A stretch of 34,810 nucleotides of DNA, from contig NZ_JAABRQ010000031.1 of assembly GCF_011390835.1 (NCBI RefSeq), forward strand, positions 1 through 34,810. The letters are read 5' to 3'. The stretch comes from Hydrogenophaga sp. Its GTDB lineage: Bacteria > Pseudomonadota > Gammaproteobacteria > Burkholderiales > Burkholderiaceae_C. The notes below the pieces were generated by a model. It saw nothing but the letters and a program-made list of their open reading frames with translations, was not told the DNA's origin and did no database searches. Below are positions 1 to 7,990 of this stretch, piece by piece; the stretch's first letter is position 1; every line of letters starts with the position of its first letter. Made by a program: the position numbers and the translations under genes.

Positions 1-326
1 AACTCCTGCAGCTTGGGCAGAGTGGCGTTGTGTTCGTCCAGCGCGTGGTCCAGCGCGAGCACCGCCTCGGGCTTGAGCAGCTCGAAGCCGGGGATGGAGA
101 GCTCGCCGCCGAGGTTGAAGAGCTGGTGCTGGATCTCCACCAGCAAGCCGCGCACGGCCGGTGGCAGCTCTTCGCACAGCAGCACGCCGATGTTCGAGTT
201 GAGCTCGTCCACGTCGCCCATGGCGTGCACGCGCAGGCTGTTCTTGGAGACGCGGGAGTTGTCCCCCAGGCCGGTGGTGCCGGCGTCGCCGGTGCGGGTG
301 GCGATCTGTGTGAGTCGGTTGCCCAT
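1..326 (-). CDS. PduO-type cob(I)alamin adenosyltransferase (N-terminal part)
   Basis: Only the first 108 codons are in the window; the gene runs off the left edge. The product begins MGNRLTQIATRTGDAGTTGL, and the TRTGDAGTTGLGDNSRVSK segment at residues 9-27 is the ATP-binding signature of PduO/MMAB-type ATP:cob(I)alamin adenosyltransferases. These attach the 5'-deoxyadenosyl group of ATP to cob(I)alamin to make coenzyme B12. The following DVDELNSNIG and HQLFNLGGELS segments are also typical of the family, which is a trimeric all-helical cytosolic enzyme. The ATG at 326-324 is chosen because the family motif begins just after it; no strong ribosome binding site is visible upstream. The gene is divergent from the EF-hand gene. 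Confidence 0.93.
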   Translation of the reverse strand, partial: MGNRLTQIATRTGDAGTTGLGDNSRVSKNSLRVHAMGDVDELNSNIGVLLCEELPPAVRGLLVEIQHQLFNLGGELSIPGFELLKPEAVLALDHALDEHNATLPKLQE

Positions 327-536
327 GGGTGGCTCGCTGATGAATCTTCGAAGTAAACATTCATTGTGCGCGATTCACGCTGCGTAACAAGTCGCTCGCT
401 TTTGTGACCTGCGAAAGCTGGCTGTCATTCACGCAAAAGGCGGCAAAACCATTGGCCAGGCTTGACTTGCTGCTATGAAATGCGCAGAGCTTCCCAGTTC
501 CGGGTGGGGATTTTTCAACCGATTGGAGTCACACAC

Positions 537-812
537 ATGTCCTACCGCCGACACATCGTCGATTTTGAAGAGCGCAGCGTGGCGTTGTTCACCGCCTGCA
601 CCCTGGGCTTCGCGGGAGCCGCCTTCGCGGAAAGCACTGCAGCCGCTGCCGGCAGCGAACAGGAAGTGGCCGCCATGTGCAAACAGGCCGACAAGAACAG
701 CGACAAGGCGCTGAACATGCCAGCGGTCTCCGAGCAGTTCAAGACCATCGACGCCAACGGTGATGGCGCGATCTCGGAGGCCGAGTTCATGGCCACCATG
801 AAGACCAAGTAA
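537..812 (+). CDS. Small secreted EF-hand domain protein
   Basis: A 91-residue protein. The ATG at 537 has a GGAG at 525-528, eight bases upstream, which favours it over the in-frame upstream start at 462. Residues about 14-31 form a hydrophobic segment ending in AFA-ES, a plausible signal peptidase I site, so the mature form of about 60 residues should be periplasmic. A canonical EF-hand loop, DANGDGAISEAEF, lies near residues 71-83. A degenerate first loop (DKNSDKALNMPAV) precedes it, so one Ca2+ site is likely and the second doubtful. The n-region is odd because acidic residues (VDFEER) sit just before the hydrophobic core. The partner is unknown. The 210 bases upstream hold no other gene. 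Confidence 0.75.
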   Translation: MSYRRHIVDFEERSVALFTACTLGFAGAAFAESTAAAAGSEQEVAAMCKQADKNSDKALNMPAVSEQFKTIDANGDGAISEAEFMATMKTK

Positions 813-914
813 GCCCTAGCCAGGCACGGGTCGGCCAGGGCCCGCGCGACGCCGGTTTTTTCGGGGTGGGCGGTACACTGATCTGCTACCTGAGATTTCG
901 CTTGGAGACCGCCC

Positions 915-2339
915 GTGAATGCCCCCACCCCGATCGCCCAATTTGCCCCCGACATCCGGCAACGCGCCGTGCCCGCCGAGCTGATCGCAGGACTGCAATC
1001 GCGATTCGGTGCCCAGTGCTCCACCGCCCAGGCGGTGCGCGACCAGCACGGTCGCGACGAGTCGGCATTCACCGTGCCACCGCCGTCCGCCGTAGTGTTT
1101 GCGCAGAACACGCAAGACGTGGCCGATGCCGTGAAGCTTGCCGCCGCGCACCGCGTGCCGGTGATTCCTTTTGGCGTCGGCTCTTCGCTCGAAGGCCACC
1201 TGCTCGCGGTGCAAGGCGGTATCAGCATCGACGTGAGCCGCATGAACCAAGTGCTGGCGGTGCAGGCTGAAGACCTCACCGTCACCGTGCAGCCCGGCGT
1301 GACCCGCATGGCGGTCAATGCCGCCGTGAAGAGCGAAGGCCTCTTTTTCCCCATCGACCCCGGCGCCGATGCGTCCATCGGCGGCATGGCTGCCACCCGC
1401 GCCAGTGGAACCAACGCGGTTCGCTACGGCACCATGCGCGAGAACGTACTGGCGCTTGAAGTGGTCACCGCCAGCGGAGAGATCATCCGCACCGGCACCC
1501 GCGCCAAAAAGAGCAGCGCGGGCTACGACCTCACCCGCCTGATGGTGGGCAGCGAAGGCACGCTCGGTGTCATCACCGAAGTCACGCTCAAGCTCTACCC
1601 ATTGCCCGAAGCCATCTCGGCCGCCACCTGCTCCTTCCCCACCATCGAAGCTGCGGTGCGCTGCGTGATCCAGACTATCCAGCTCGGCGTGCCCATCGCG
1701 CGCTGCGAGCTGATTGACGCTGGCACGGTGCGCATGGTCAATGCCCACAGCAAGCTCGGTCTGCGCGAAGAGCACATGCTGCTGATGGAGTTTCACGGCT
1801 CGCCGGCAAGCGTGAAGGAACAGGCTGAGACCGTGCAGGAGATCGCGACAGAGTTCGATGGCCAGTCGTTCGAATGGGCGACCACGCCTGAGGAACGCAC
1901 CCGCCTGTGGACCGCGCGGCACAACGCCTACTTCGCCGCCATCCAGAGCAAACCCGGCTGCCGCGCGATTTCCACCGACACCTGTGTGCCCATCAGCAAG
2001 CTGGCCGACTGCCTGCTCGACTCGGTAGCGGAGGCCGACGCTTCCGGCCTGCCCTACTTCCTGGTCGGCCACGTGGGCGATGGCAACTTCCACTTCGGTT
2101 ACCTGATCGATCCGGACAACACCGAAGAGCGCCGCATCGCCGAAGCCCTGAACCACCAGCTAGTCACGCGCGCGCTGGCGCTGGAAGGGACCTGCACCGG
2201 GGAACACGGCGTGGGTCTGCACAAGATGGACTTCCTGCTGACCGAGGCGGGCACAGGAGCGGTGGACATGATGCGAACCATCAAGCGCGCATTGGACCCA
2301 GACAACATCCTGAATCCAGGCAAGATCTTCACCCTCTGA
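915..2339 (+). CDS. FAD-binding oxidase, D-lactate dehydrogenase (cytochrome)/GlcD type
   Basis: A 474-residue flavoprotein of the FAD-linked oxidase C family, which includes cytochrome-linked D-lactate dehydrogenase and the glycolate oxidase GlcD subunit. The FAD-binding PCMH-type domain spans about residues 55-230, with PFGVGSSLEG (85-94), DPGADASIGG (148-157) and VGSEGTLGVI (211-220). The C-terminal domain carries VGHVGDGNFHFGYL and GEHGVGLHK, whose histidines are typical metal or substrate ligands, and ends in the family-typical DPDNILNPGKIF. The expected reaction is oxidation of a 2-hydroxy acid, probably D-lactate, with electrons passed to cytochrome c or quinone. The start is GTG at 915, supported by GGAG at 904-907. 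No GlcE/GlcF partners are adjacent, which favours the single-subunit Dld type over glycolate oxidase. Confidence 0.9.
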   Translation: MNAPTPIAQFAPDIRQRAVPAELIAGLQSRFGAQCSTAQAVRDQHGRDESAFTVPPPSAVVFAQNTQDVADAVKLAAAHRVPVIPFGVGSSLEGHLLAVQGGISIDVSRMNQVLAVQAEDLTVTVQPGVTRMAVNAAVKSEGLFFPIDPGADASIGGMAATRASGTNAVRYGTMRENVLALEVVTASGEIIRTGTRAKKSSAGYDLTRLMVGSEGTLGVITEVTLKLYPLPEAISAATCSFPTIEAAVRCVIQTIQLGVPIARCELIDAGTVRMVNAHSKLGLREEHMLLMEFHGSPASVKEQAETVQEIATEFDGQSFEWATTPEERTRLWTARHNAYFAAIQSKPGCRAISTDTCVPISKLADCLLDSVAEADASGLPYFLVGHVGDGNFHFGYLIDPDNTEERRIAEALNHQLVTRALALEGTCTGEHGVGLHKMDFLLTEAGTGAVDMMRTIKRALDPDNILNPGKIFTL

Positions 2340-2430
2340 GCTCGTCACATCAGCTGACCTACTGCCAGTGCCAGTGAGGTTCACGCCAAGGCTTCTCGAA
2401 CCGCCATCTGAACAACGTGAAGTACACGCC

Positions 2431-3546
2431 ATGACGCTTCTGTTTTCTCCCTATGCCCTGGGTACGGTGACGCTCAAGAACCGCATCGTCATCGCGCCTA
2501 TGTGCCAGTACTCGGCCGACAACGGCGACGCCACCGACTGGCACCTGATCCACCTGGGCCACCTGGCTTTGTCAGGTGCTGCGCTGCTGATTCTGGAGGC
2601 CACCGCGGTGGAGCCCGAGGGGCGCATTTCCCCCGGCGATCTGGGCCTCTGGAGCGATCAGAACGAGGCCGCCTTAGGCCGCGTGCTGCAGGCGGTGCGC
2701 CGCTACTCCGACATGCCCATCGGCATCCAACTCGCACACGCCGGGCGCAAGGGCTCCAGCCACGTGCCCTGGCGCGGCGGCCAACTGATTCCTGTGAACG
2801 AGGGAGGCTGGGTGCCCTGCGCACCCTCTGCCATGCCCCACGCACCGCACGAGCCAGCGCCTGCGGCGCTGGACCTGGCCGGCCTGAAACGAATCCGCCA
2901 GGCGTTTGTGGACGCTGCCATTCGGGCGCACCGGCTCGGCATTGCATTGATCGAGTTGCACGCCGCGCACGGTTATCTGCTTCACCAGTTCCTGTCGCCA
3001 CTGGCGAACCAGCGTGACGACGCTTACGGTGGCTCGCTGGAGAACCGCATGCGCTTTCCGCTGGAGGTGTTTGATGCCATCCGCGCCGCAGTGCCCGCTG
3101 AACTGCCTGTGGGCGTGCGAATTTCCGGGACCGACTGGGTCGAAGGCGGCTGGGACATTGAACAAAGCGTGGCCTTTGGTCTGGCCCTGCGAGAGCGCGG
3201 CTGCGCGTTTGTGCACCTCACCAGCGGCGGTGTTTCGCCGTTGCAGCAGATCCCGCTGGCACCCAACTACCAGGTGCCGCTGGCCACCGCTATGCGCGAA
3301 AAAACCGGCCTGCCCACCATGGCCGTGGGGCTGATCACGGAAGCGCAGCAGGCCGAAGCCATCTTGGAAGAAGGCCAGGCCGACCTGGTGGCGCTGGCGC
3401 GCGGCATGCTGTTCGATCCGCGTTGGCCCTGGCACGCTGCCGCAGAACTGGGTGCGCAGGTGGATGTGCCGCCGCAATATTGGCGCTCGCAACCCAGGGG
3501 TTTGAACGGCCTGTTTGGCGACGCTGCCAAGATCGGTCAGCGCTGA
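2431..3546 (+). CDS. NADH:flavin oxidoreductase, Old Yellow Enzyme family (YqjM-like)
   Basis: A 371-residue TIM-barrel FMN enzyme of the thermophilic-like (YqjM/xenobiotic reductase) class of Old Yellow Enzymes. These reduce the C=C bond of alpha,beta-unsaturated carbonyls with NAD(P)H. Visible motifs are IAPMCQYSA with the class-typical cysteine at residue 25, QLAHAGRKGS at about 100-109, the ELHAAHGYLLHQFLSP substrate-binding histidine region, and NQRDDAYGGSLENRMRF. The C-terminal ALARGMLFDPRWPWHAA matches the YqjM phosphate-binding and arginine region. The ATG at 2431 fits family N-termini (MTLLFSPYALGTVTLKNRI); a GTG at 2368 would add 21 unlikely residues. It lies 91 bases after the D-lactate dehydrogenase gene. 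The physiological substrate cannot be told from sequence. Confidence 0.93.
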   Translation: MTLLFSPYALGTVTLKNRIVIAPMCQYSADNGDATDWHLIHLGHLALSGAALLILEATAVEPEGRISPGDLGLWSDQNEAALGRVLQAVRRYSDMPIGIQLAHAGRKGSSHVPWRGGQLIPVNEGGWVPCAPSAMPHAPHEPAPAALDLAGLKRIRQAFVDAAIRAHRLGIALIELHAAHGYLLHQFLSPLANQRDDAYGGSLENRMRFPLEVFDAIRAAVPAELPVGVRISGTDWVEGGWDIEQSVAFGLALRERGCAFVHLTSGGVSPLQQIPLAPNYQVPLATAMREKTGLPTMAVGLITEAQQAEAILEEGQADLVALARGMLFDPRWPWHAAAELGAQVDVPPQYWRSQPRGLNGLFGDAAKIGQR

Positions 3547-3570
3547 CGCCAGCGTGGCAGCAACGGCGCT

Positions 3571-4338
3571 TCAGCGAGCAGTCTTGGGTTCCCGATCGGG
3601 CGATGCCACCAATGAGAATGGCGCACGGTAGGCCCAGACCGTGCGCGTTCGTTCGCGTTCCAGCACCGCATCGGGCTCCAGGTTGAGCGCAGGAAACTCC
3701 AGGCTCACCAGCCAGGCGCCAGGTGCCAGTTCGGCGCGGGCTTTGTCCACCGCCTTGCCCATGCTTTCCGGTCGCTGAAATAGGTAGACCATCTGGTAGC
3801 CAGACCAGTCGGCGCGCCAGATGTCACCGCGCCGCACCCGCGCCCAGGGGCAGCGCAGCGCACACAGCCAGCGCAGCGGCCAGCTCCATTCCAGCCCGTG
3901 CAGTTCGGCCTCTGGGTACGCCTGGCGCAAGGCGATCAGGCCATCGCCCACACCGCAACCGGCCTCCAGCACACACGCTCCCGGCGGCAGCGGCGCTCGC
4001 TCGCCCAGGCCCTGCAAACCATCGCGTGGCGTGGGGAACAGCGGCGCGTCGCGCCAAGCGTTGAGCGGGTAAATCAGGAGCAACAGGGCCAGCGGCAGCA
4101 GCCAATAAGCCGGTGCGAGGGTGAGCGCGCCACTGGCCGCCAGCGACAAGGGAAAGCCCCCTGCCACGATCAGCCGGCGCCACGAGTTGGGCGCCAGCAG
4201 GCTACCGGCCACGCCCAGCGCGCAGGCCAGCAGCAGGGCCGCCACAGGCCCCAGCCCCATTGCAACGGCGAGTGTGTAAACCCCCCATGCCGCAGCCCAG
4301 ACCAGCAGGGCGGGCAAGGGCCAGGGCAGACTCGGCAT
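3571..4338 (-). CDS. Membrane-anchored class I SAM-dependent methyltransferase
   Basis: A 255-residue protein with an unusual layout. The first 90 or so residues form three or four hydrophobic segments: PALLVWAAAWGVYTLAVAMG, PVAALLLACALGVAGSLLA, and ALTLAPAYWLLPLALLLLIY preceded by a shorter one. A Rossmann methyltransferase domain follows, with motif I VLEAGCGVGDGL (SAM-binding GxGxG variant) and an acidic strand end at ELHGLEW. The substrate is unknown; the fold suggests modification of a membrane-associated or hydrophobic molecule. The gene starts 28 bases after parB ends, on the same strand, so it probably belongs to the parAB transcript. The ATG at 4338 directly follows an in-frame GTG at 4341, and either could be used. 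It converges with the Old Yellow Enzyme gene across 24 bases. Confidence 0.82.
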   Translation of the reverse strand: MPSLPWPLPALLVWAAAWGVYTLAVAMGLGPVAALLLACALGVAGSLLAPNSWRRLIVAGGFPLSLAASGALTLAPAYWLLPLALLLLIYPLNAWRDAPLFPTPRDGLQGLGERAPLPPGACVLEAGCGVGDGLIALRQAYPEAELHGLEWSWPLRWLCALRCPWARVRRGDIWRADWSGYQMVYLFQRPESMGKAVDKARAELAPGAWLVSLEFPALNLEPDAVLERERTRTVWAYRAPFSLVASPDREPKTAR

Positions 4339-4366
4339 CACCAGCAGCAGGTCGAATGGCGAGCGC

Positions 4367-5314
4367 TCAGCGCGCGTTGCCGTGGCCGCGCAGCCGGTCG
4401 ATCAGGCCATTGAGTTCATCGAGCGAGCCGAACTGGATCGCGATCTCACCGAGCTCCTCAAATCGGCCGTGGCGCTTGACGCGCTTTTTCACCCGCACCT
4501 CGACATCGGCGGTGAGCAGGTCGGCCAGCTCTTCTTCCACCCGGCGCACGTCGCGCGACTTTTCTTTCTTGAGCTTTTGTGGCGCGAGCGCGAACTCGGC
4601 GCTCAGCTTTTTCACCAGGCTCTCGGCTTCCCGGACCGACATTTTTTTGCCCGCGATCTGGTTGCCAGCCGTGATCTGGGTCGCCTTGTCCAGCGTGAGC
4701 AAGGCGCGCGCATGGCCCATATCCAGGTCGCCAGCCATCAGCATGGTCTGCACCGGCTCGGCAAGTTGCAGCAGGCGCAGCAGGTTGCTGGCCGCGCTGC
4801 GCGAGCGCCCCACCGCCTGTGCCGCCTGTTCGTGAGTGAGTCCAAACTCCTTCACTAGCCGCTGTAAACCTTGGGCTTCTTCCAGCGGGTTCAGGTCTTC
4901 GCGCTGCATGTTCTCGATCAACGCCATGGCAGCGGCAGCCTCGTCGGGCACGTCGCGTACCAGCACCGGCACGCTGTCCAGCCCGGCCAGCCTTGAGGCC
5001 CGGAAGCGCCGCTCACCCGCGATGATTTCGTATTTGCCAGCGTGCTCGCCCTGGCTCAGCCGCCGCACCAGGATGGGCTGCATCACCCCCTGCAACTTGA
5101 TCGACTCGGCCAGTTCGTAGAGCGCACCCTCGTCCATGTGGGTACGGGGCTGATACTGACCAGCCACCAGTTCGGTCAGCGGCAGGCTGGCCGGTGACTG
5201 CGCCGCCCGCCCGGCCTCCTGCGCGTCGGGAGAAGCGGCTTCCGCCACTTTGGGGCCCAGTAGGGCTTCGAGTCCGCGGCCAAGGCCTTTGGGTTTTTTG
5301 GTGACCATGCTCAT
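4367..5314 (-). CDS. parB: Chromosome partitioning protein ParB
   Basis: A 315-residue ParB/Spo0J family protein, the CTP-dependent clamp that loads at parS and spreads to form the segregation complex. It shows the N-terminal ParA-activating segment KKPKGLGRGLEALLG (6-20) and the ParB/Srx CTP-binding domain with IIAGERRFRAS (97-107; GERR is the CTP phosphate motif). The ENMQREDLNPLEEA segment (134-147) matches the ENIQRE-type motif. A helix-turn-helix lies around 158-182 (LTHEQAAQAVGRSRSAASNLL), followed by a C-terminal dimerisation domain ending in LDELNGLIDRLRGHG. Its ATG overlaps the TGA of the upstream hydrolase as ATGA (5311-5314), indicating translational coupling. Four parS-like sites lie 0.5-4.7 kb upstream. 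Confidence 0.97.
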   Translation of the reverse strand: MSMVTKKPKGLGRGLEALLGPKVAEAASPDAQEAGRAAQSPASLPLTELVAGQYQPRTHMDEGALYELAESIKLQGVMQPILVRRLSQGEHAGKYEIIAGERRFRASRLAGLDSVPVLVRDVPDEAAAAMALIENMQREDLNPLEEAQGLQRLVKEFGLTHEQAAQAVGRSRSAASNLLRLLQLAEPVQTMLMAGDLDMGHARALLTLDKATQITAGNQIAGKKMSVREAESLVKKLSAEFALAPQKLKKEKSRDVRRVEEELADLLTADVEVRVKKRVKRHGRFEELGEIAIQFGSLDELNGLIDRLRGHGNAR

Positions 5315-5856
5315 GCTTTCGTGGTGATCAGTTCATTCAGCCAGGTCAGGCCTTGCGGCCAGTCGCCCAGCTGGGCTTCGGCGTTGATGTGCCCCCGATA
5401 ACCCAGGTCTTCGACGCGCGAGCCCCAGGCAGCGGCCAAGTGCCGCGCTCGCTCATAGCGACAGTAGGGGTCATTGCGGCTGGCGACCAGCACGCTCGGG
5501 AACGGCAGCGCTTGCGTGGGTACCGGCGACCAGCTCGGCAACACCTCGCGCAAGGCGTCGTCATCGGCGTCGCCCGGCGCTACCAGCAACGCAGCTTGTA
5601 CCCGGTGGCTGTTCCGGGAGTGTGCCGCCCAGGCGGCGCTGAGGATGCAACCCAGGCTGTGCGCCACCAGCACCACAGGTCCGTCGCAGCACAGCACCAC
5701 CTCTTCCAGCCGTGCCATCCAGTCGCCGCGTTTGGGCGTCATCCAGTCGTGCTGGTCAACGCGGCAGTAGCCGTGTTGCGTCTCCCAACGGCTTTGCCAA
5801 TGGTCGGGGCCGCTGTTTTGCCAGCCGGGCAGGATCAGGACGTTCTGAGGTTTCAC
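5311..5856 (-). CDS. RBBP9/YdeN-type alpha/beta hydrolase between parA and parB
   Basis: A 181-residue serine hydrolase. It begins VKPQNVLILPGWQNSGPDHW, with the oxyanion/LPGW loop typical of the RBBP9/YdeN family. The nucleophile elbow is VLVAHSLGC (Ser within AHSLG), the acid is probably in SRNDPYCRYERA, and the catalytic His is in the family-typical GHINAEAQLGDWPQGL. The start is inferred as GTG at 5856-5854. Upstream in-frame codons overlap parA and encode an arginine/proline-rich stretch unlike the family. The GTG lies inside a parS-like palindrome (5849-5864). The gene separates parA from parB, which are adjacent in most bacteria, and its stop overlaps the parB start. The substrate is unknown, and a role in segregation is not implied by the fold. 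Confidence 0.85.
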   Translation of the reverse strand: MKPQNVLILPGWQNSGPDHWQSRWETQHGYCRVDQHDWMTPKRGDWMARLEEVVLCCDGPVVLVAHSLGCILSAAWAAHSRNSHRVQAALLVAPGDADDDALREVLPSWSPVPTQALPFPSVLVASRNDPYCRYERARHLAAAWGSRVEDLGYRGHINAEAQLGDWPQGLTWLNELITTKA

Positions 5857-5864
5857 GTGGAACC
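5849..5864. promoter_or_regulatory. parS-like site 1, over the hydrolase start codon
   Basis: The 16-mer GGTTTCACGTGGAACC differs only at degenerate or end positions from the ParB-binding consensus TGTTTCACGTGAAACA; the CACGTG core is intact. It lies in the parA-hydrolase gap and contains the inferred GTG start (5854-5856, minus strand). ParB loading here could affect translation-coupled expression of the hydrolase and parB. Confidence 0.82.
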
Positions 5865-5875
5865 AAGACCTGCCG

Positions 5876-6646
5876 TCACGGCTGTGCAATGCGCGCCACC
5901 ATTTCGCTGGCAAATGCCAGATAGGCCTGACTGCCCTTGGCCGCCGGGTCGAACACCACCCCGGGCAAGCCGTAGCTGGGGGCTTCGGCCAACCGGACAT
6001 TGCGCGGAATCACGGTGTCGAACACCTTGTCGCCAAAATGGCTCTTGAGCTGGTCGCTCACCTGCTGCTGCAAGGTGATGCGAGGGTCGAACATGACGCG
6101 CAGCAGACCGATGATCTGCAGATCTTTGTTCAGGTTGGCGTGCACCTGCTTGATGGTATTGACCAGATCCGTCAATCCTTCAAGCGCGAAATACTCGCAC
6201 TGCATCGGTACGATCACCCCATGGGCCGAGCACAGGCCGTTGAGCGTCAACATGGAGAGCGAGGGCGGGCAGTCGATCAGGATGAAGTCGTAGTCGGCAT
6301 CCACTTCGGCCAGCGCAGACTTGAGCCGCTTTTCGCGCCGCTCGACATCCACCAGCTCGATCTCAGCACCGGCCAGCTCACGGTTGGCGCCTAGCACCTG
6401 ATAACCACATTTGTCCGGGCAGATCGCTGCCTCGGCCACGCTGGCCGACTCCAGAAGCACGTCGTACACCGAAAGGGCCATGGCGCGTTTGTCCACGTTT
6501 GAACCCATGGTGGCATTACCCTGCGGATCAAGGTCGACCATGAGCACGCGCTGACCGATCTTGGCCAGGCCGGCAGCGAGGTTGACGGTGGTGGTGGTTT
6601 TGCCGACCCCACCCTTCTGGTTGGCGACGCAGAATATTTTGGCCAT
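5876..6646 (-). CDS. parA: Chromosome partitioning ATPase ParA
   Basis: A 256-residue ParA/Soj ATPase that binds nucleoid DNA in the ATP state and drives movement of ParB-parS complexes. It has the deviant Walker A KGGVGKTTT (11-19) with the signature lysine, the A' motif MVDLDPQGNAT (37-46), and Walker B FILIDCPPS (121-129). The C-terminal part (SYGLPGVVFDPAAKGSQAYLAFASEM) is typical of chromosomal ParA. There is no N-terminal helix-turn-helix, so it is the small chromosomal type rather than a plasmid type that autorepresses. The ATG at 6646 begins MAKIFCVANQKGG, matching the family; no purine-rich ribosome binding site is visible. It lies 18 bases after the LysE-type gene. Confidence 0.97.
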   Translation of the reverse strand: MAKIFCVANQKGGVGKTTTTVNLAAGLAKIGQRVLMVDLDPQGNATMGSNVDKRAMALSVYDVLLESASVAEAAICPDKCGYQVLGANRELAGAEIELVDVERREKRLKSALAEVDADYDFILIDCPPSLSMLTLNGLCSAHGVIVPMQCEYFALEGLTDLVNTIKQVHANLNKDLQIIGLLRVMFDPRITLQQQVSDQLKSHFGDKVFDTVIPRNVRLAEAPSYGLPGVVFDPAAKGSQAYLAFASEMVARIAQP

Positions 6647-6664
6647 CAGGAGTTACGCCCGTCT

Positions 6665-7279
6665 TTATTTGGAGATGGCCAGCTTGATGCCAAAGCCGAT
6701 GAGGAAAACGCCAGCAAGCTTGTTCAGCGTCTGGGTGATGCGGGGGTTGGCGCGCACGCGCTCGGCCAGAAAGTGGGTCAGCAGCACCGCAGTGAGGCCG
6801 TAGAGAAACGTCAACGCCGCCACCGTGGCCGCCATGGCGCCGAAGGTTATGAGGCCCTGGTGCCTGGCCGGATCGACGAAAAGCGGGAAAAACGCCATGT
6901 AGAACACGATCGCCTTGGGGTTGAGCAAGGTGATGGTCAGCGCCTGCTGAAAATACTGCCGTGGGCGGATGTGGAGCACGGGCGCATCGCCCGGCTTGGC
7001 GGTCAGCAACCTCCAGCCCAGCCAGGCCAGGTAGGCCGCGCCCAGCCATTGCACCGCGCTGAAGGCCGCCGGGTAGGTCACCAGCAGCGTGGCCACGCCC
7101 GCCACCGCGAGCCACATCAGCACCTGATCACCCGCGATCACGCCCAGCGTAGCGGCCAGCCCACCTCGCACGCCACCCTTGCTGGTGGAGGTGATGAGTG
7201 CCAGATTGCCCGGGCCAGGAATGGCCAGAAACAGCACGACGGCGGCCACGAACGCGCCGTAATCTGCAATGCCGAACAT
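6665..7279 (-). CDS. LysE/RhtB family amino-acid exporter
   Basis: A 204-residue inner-membrane protein of the LysE/RhtB superfamily, with about six hydrophobic segments. The conserved N-terminal AIPGPGNLALITSTSKGGVRGGL segment (residues about 19-41; PGP motif) and the mid-protein LNPKAIVFYMAFFPLFV segment are family hallmarks. Members export amino acids or related metabolites using the proton gradient; the substrate here is unknown (homoserine/threonine/leucine-type exporters are the nearest guess). A good GGAGGG lies 8 bases before the ATG. It lies between rsmG and parA on the same strand, 60 bases after rsmG ends, so it may be co-transcribed with them. Confidence 0.93.
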   Translation of the reverse strand: MFGIADYGAFVAAVVLFLAIPGPGNLALITSTSKGGVRGGLAATLGVIAGDQVLMWLAVAGVATLLVTYPAAFSAVQWLGAAYLAWLGWRLLTAKPGDAPVLHIRPRQYFQQALTITLLNPKAIVFYMAFFPLFVDPARHQGLITFGAMAATVAALTFLYGLTAVLLTHFLAERVRANPRITQTLNKLAGVFLIGFGIKLAISK

Positions 7280-7339
7280 GGGATTTCCCTCCAGGTAAGC
7301 TGGAGAGTTTACGTGAGCCGCCCCGCAAGTCCGCCGGAT

Positions 7340-7990
7340 TCAGCGCGGCAGTGGCTTCAACCAGACGATGCAGCGCTCGGCATCCAGCCCCGGCACGCTC
7401 AGAGGTTCCACGTGAAACACCGTCACATCTTCGGACAAGGCCGCGATTTCGTCGGCTGGGTCCTTGCCCTTCATGGCCATCCACACACCGCCGGGATTGA
7501 GGGCTTCCCGCGACCAGGTCGTGAAATCGACCAGCGAGGCAAAGGCCCGCGAGCAGATCACATCAAAGCCCCCGCCCCCCTCCGCCCTCAGCGCCTCCAC
7601 CCGGGCGTGCACGCCGCGCAAGTTGGCGAGCTGCAGCGTGGCTGCCGCCTGCTGGATGAAGGCGGCCTTTTTGCCGACGGTGTCCACACAGGTCACCGCC
7701 AAGCCCGGGCAGGCGATGGCGATCACCACGCCGGGCAGCCCGCCTCCCGAGCCGACATCCAGCAGCCGCATGGGACGCCCAGCGGTGTGTCGCTGCAGCG
7801 GGCCGATGACGGCCAGGCTGTCGAGCAGGTGGTGGGTCATCATTTCGGCCGGGTCTCGCACCGCCGTCAGGTTGTAGACCCGGTTCCATTTTTGCAGCAG
7901 CGCCAGATACGTCAGCAGCCGGTCGACCTGCGCCTCGTCCAGCGCCAGTCCCAGGCGCGCGAGCCCGTCGGTCAGCTCCTCACGGCTCAT
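7340..7990 (-). CDS. rsmG: 16S rRNA (guanine-527-N7)-methyltransferase RsmG (GidB)
   Basis: A 216-residue methyltransferase that makes m7G527 in 16S rRNA, using SAM. Motif I is [17 protein letters not shown] around residues 74-90, followed by a [16 protein letters not shown] motif II region and the [13 protein letters not shown] segment. The N-terminal helices include [17 protein letters not shown], which is diagnostic for GidB. The ATG overlaps the mnmG stop as ATGA (7987-7990), so the two are translationally coupled, as is common for gidAB. A parS-like palindrome (7404-7419) lies inside the 3' part of the gene and encodes part of FHVEPL. A member of an origin-proximal housekeeping cluster. 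Confidence 0.97.
   Translation of the reverse strand: MSREELTDGLARLGLALDEAQVDRLLTYLALLQKWNRVYNLTAVRDPAEMMTHHLLDSLAVIGPLQRHTAGRPMRLLDVGSGGGLPGVVIAIACPGLAVTCVDTVGKKAAFIQQAAATLQLANLRGVHARVEALRAEGGGGFDVICSRAFASLVDFTTWSREALNPGGVWMAMKGKDPADEIAALSEDVTVFHVEPLSVPGLDAERCIVWLKPLPR
7404..7419. promoter_or_regulatory. parS-like site 2, inside rsmG
   Basis: The 16-mer GGTTCCACGTGAAACA keeps the CACGTG core and both GTT/AAC arms of the ParB-binding consensus. It is intragenic, which is usual for chromosomal parS sites. Confidence 0.85.

Noticed and set aside
814..861. Imperfect hairpin (CCCTAGCC/GGCCAGGG) and a T6 run after the EF-hand gene
   Set aside because: The stem has a mismatch and the T-run lies 15 bases away, so it does not fit an intrinsic terminator well.
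816..2156. Long minus-strand frame (446 residues) opposite the D-lactate dehydrogenase gene
   Set aside because: Antisense shadow of a clear flavoprotein gene; the sequence is His/Gly/Ala-rich with no domain.
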